Part shown: positions 36,776-37,119 of the stretch, one piece after another | How positions within the stretch are numbered: position 1 is the stretch's first letter | How the letters are laid out: each line of letters begins with the position of its first letter | DNA from: Phytophthora sp. 'mugwort' | Lineage: Eukaryota > Oomycota > Peronosporomycetes > Peronosporales > Peronosporaceae | DNA: 37,119 bases | Direction: 5' to 3' | NCBI GenBank assembly: GCA_033558025.1 | Contig: JAUCEF010000139.1 | Location: 1-37,119 of the forward strand | Translations under genes and position numbers: made by a program | Notes under the pieces: model-generated | The model's database searches: none | The model's input: the letters and a program-made list of their open reading frames with translations, nothing else | What the model was told of the DNA's origin: nothing

Positions 36776-37078
36776 ATGAATATTTTAAATCATTTTATTT
36801 TTACTTTTTTTTTATTCTGTCTTGGATTATTTGGTATAATTTTAAATAGACAGAATATTATTATTATTTTAATGTCTATTGAATTATTATTATTATCAAT
36901 TAATTTAAATTTTATTTATTTTGCAGTTTTAATTGATGATATAATAGGACAAGTTTTTTCTTTATTAATTTTAACAGTAGCTGCAGCAGAATCAGCTATT
37001 GGATTAGCTATTATGATTATTTTCTTTAAATTATATGGAGATATTTCAATTTATAAAATAAATTTATTATCATTATAA
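36776..37078 (+). CDS. nad4L: NADH dehydrogenase subunit 4L
   Basis: Complex I membrane subunit ND4L (NuoK). The 100-residue product has three membrane helices with the family motifs IIIILMSIELLLLSINLNFI (about residues 28-47) and GQVFSLLILTVAAAESAIGL (about residues 59-78). The start is the ATG at 36776; an upstream TTG would overlap nad1. The last codons lie in a sequence that is repeated 67 bases downstream. Confidence 0.96.
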   Translation: MNILNHFIFTFFLFCLGLFGIILNRQNIIIILMSIELLLLSINLNFIYFAVLIDDIIGQVFSLLILTVAAAESAIGLAIMIIFFKLYGDISIYKINLLSL

Positions 37079-37119
37079 TAAATTTATTTTCTTTAAATTA
37101 TATGGAGATATTTCAATTT
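37017..37119 (+). repeat. direct repeat with 67-base period at the right edge
   Basis: The 36 bases at 37017-37052, inside nad4L, recur exactly at 37084-37119 and are cut by the window edge. The second copy has no coding context. This is the start of a tandem duplication of the nad4L 3' end, or of a longer repeat that continues outside the window. Confidence 0.92.

Overview
The window is a large, gene-dense, very A+T-rich stretch of a protist mitochondrial genome. It carries bacterial-style ribosomal protein genes (rpl2-rps19-rps3-rpl16 and rps14-rps8-rpl6-rps2-rps4), bacterial-like LSU and SSU rRNAs, complex I genes nad1-7, 4L, 9 and 11, cob, cox1-3, atp1, 6, 8 and 9, and 21 tRNA genes. No sdh genes and no introns are visible. 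Having atp1, nad7, nad9 and nad11 without sdh fits a stramenopile-type protist mitochondrion, but this is inference from gene content only. Conserved Trp positions use TGG, trnW has a CCA anticodon, and nad11 ends at TGA, so the code looks standard.

Layout. 99-512: rps13 on the minus strand, divergent from the next block. 541-7333 (+): rpl2, rps19, rps3, rpl16, a CAT tRNA, an rps1-like gene, atp8, trnK, trnA, rps14, rps8, rpl6, rps2, rps4 and a hexapeptide-repeat reading frame whose C-terminus looks like the missing end of Rps4. 7359-10462: LSU rRNA and five tRNAs. 10485-12341: rpl14, rpl5, trnG, an unknown membrane protein, trnG, trnY. 12342-14313: a probable control region, SSU rRNA, trnW. 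14314-18449: a long spacer, cox2, a tiny TatA-like ORF, cox1, an unknown membrane protein, a spacer. 18450-26423 (-): trnR, nad6, nad5, atp1, trnE, nad4, trnH, an rpl10-like gene, nad7. 26540-37078 (+): nad2, trnF, rps10, trnR, trnQ, trnI, trnV, rps12, rps7, cox3, atp6, trnD, nad3, atp9, nad9, cob, nad11, nad1, nad4L. The window ends inside a duplicated copy of the nad4L 3' end.

Together the genes supply subunits of complexes I, III, IV and V and part of the mitochondrial ribosome. Seven conserved genes (rps19, rpl5, cox2, cox1, nad4 twice, rps10, nad1) are each broken by a one-base indel; signs are mixed, so uncorrected sequencing error is the simplest cause, with rps4 a likely further case. 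nad11 lacks its first two iron-sulfur modules and any ATG. tRNAs for Leu, Thr, Cys and Ser(UGA), and rps11, are not seen, so the window is probably not the whole genome.

The most unusual signals are the repeat-expanded split rps4, the N-truncated nad11, the TatA-like mini-gene between cox2 and cox1, a 56-bp inverted repeat flanking the cox2-cox1 segment, an 11-base motif in the spacers upstream of cox2, atp9 and nad5, the 10-bp tandem array before the SSU rRNA, and strong palindromes at several gene ends.
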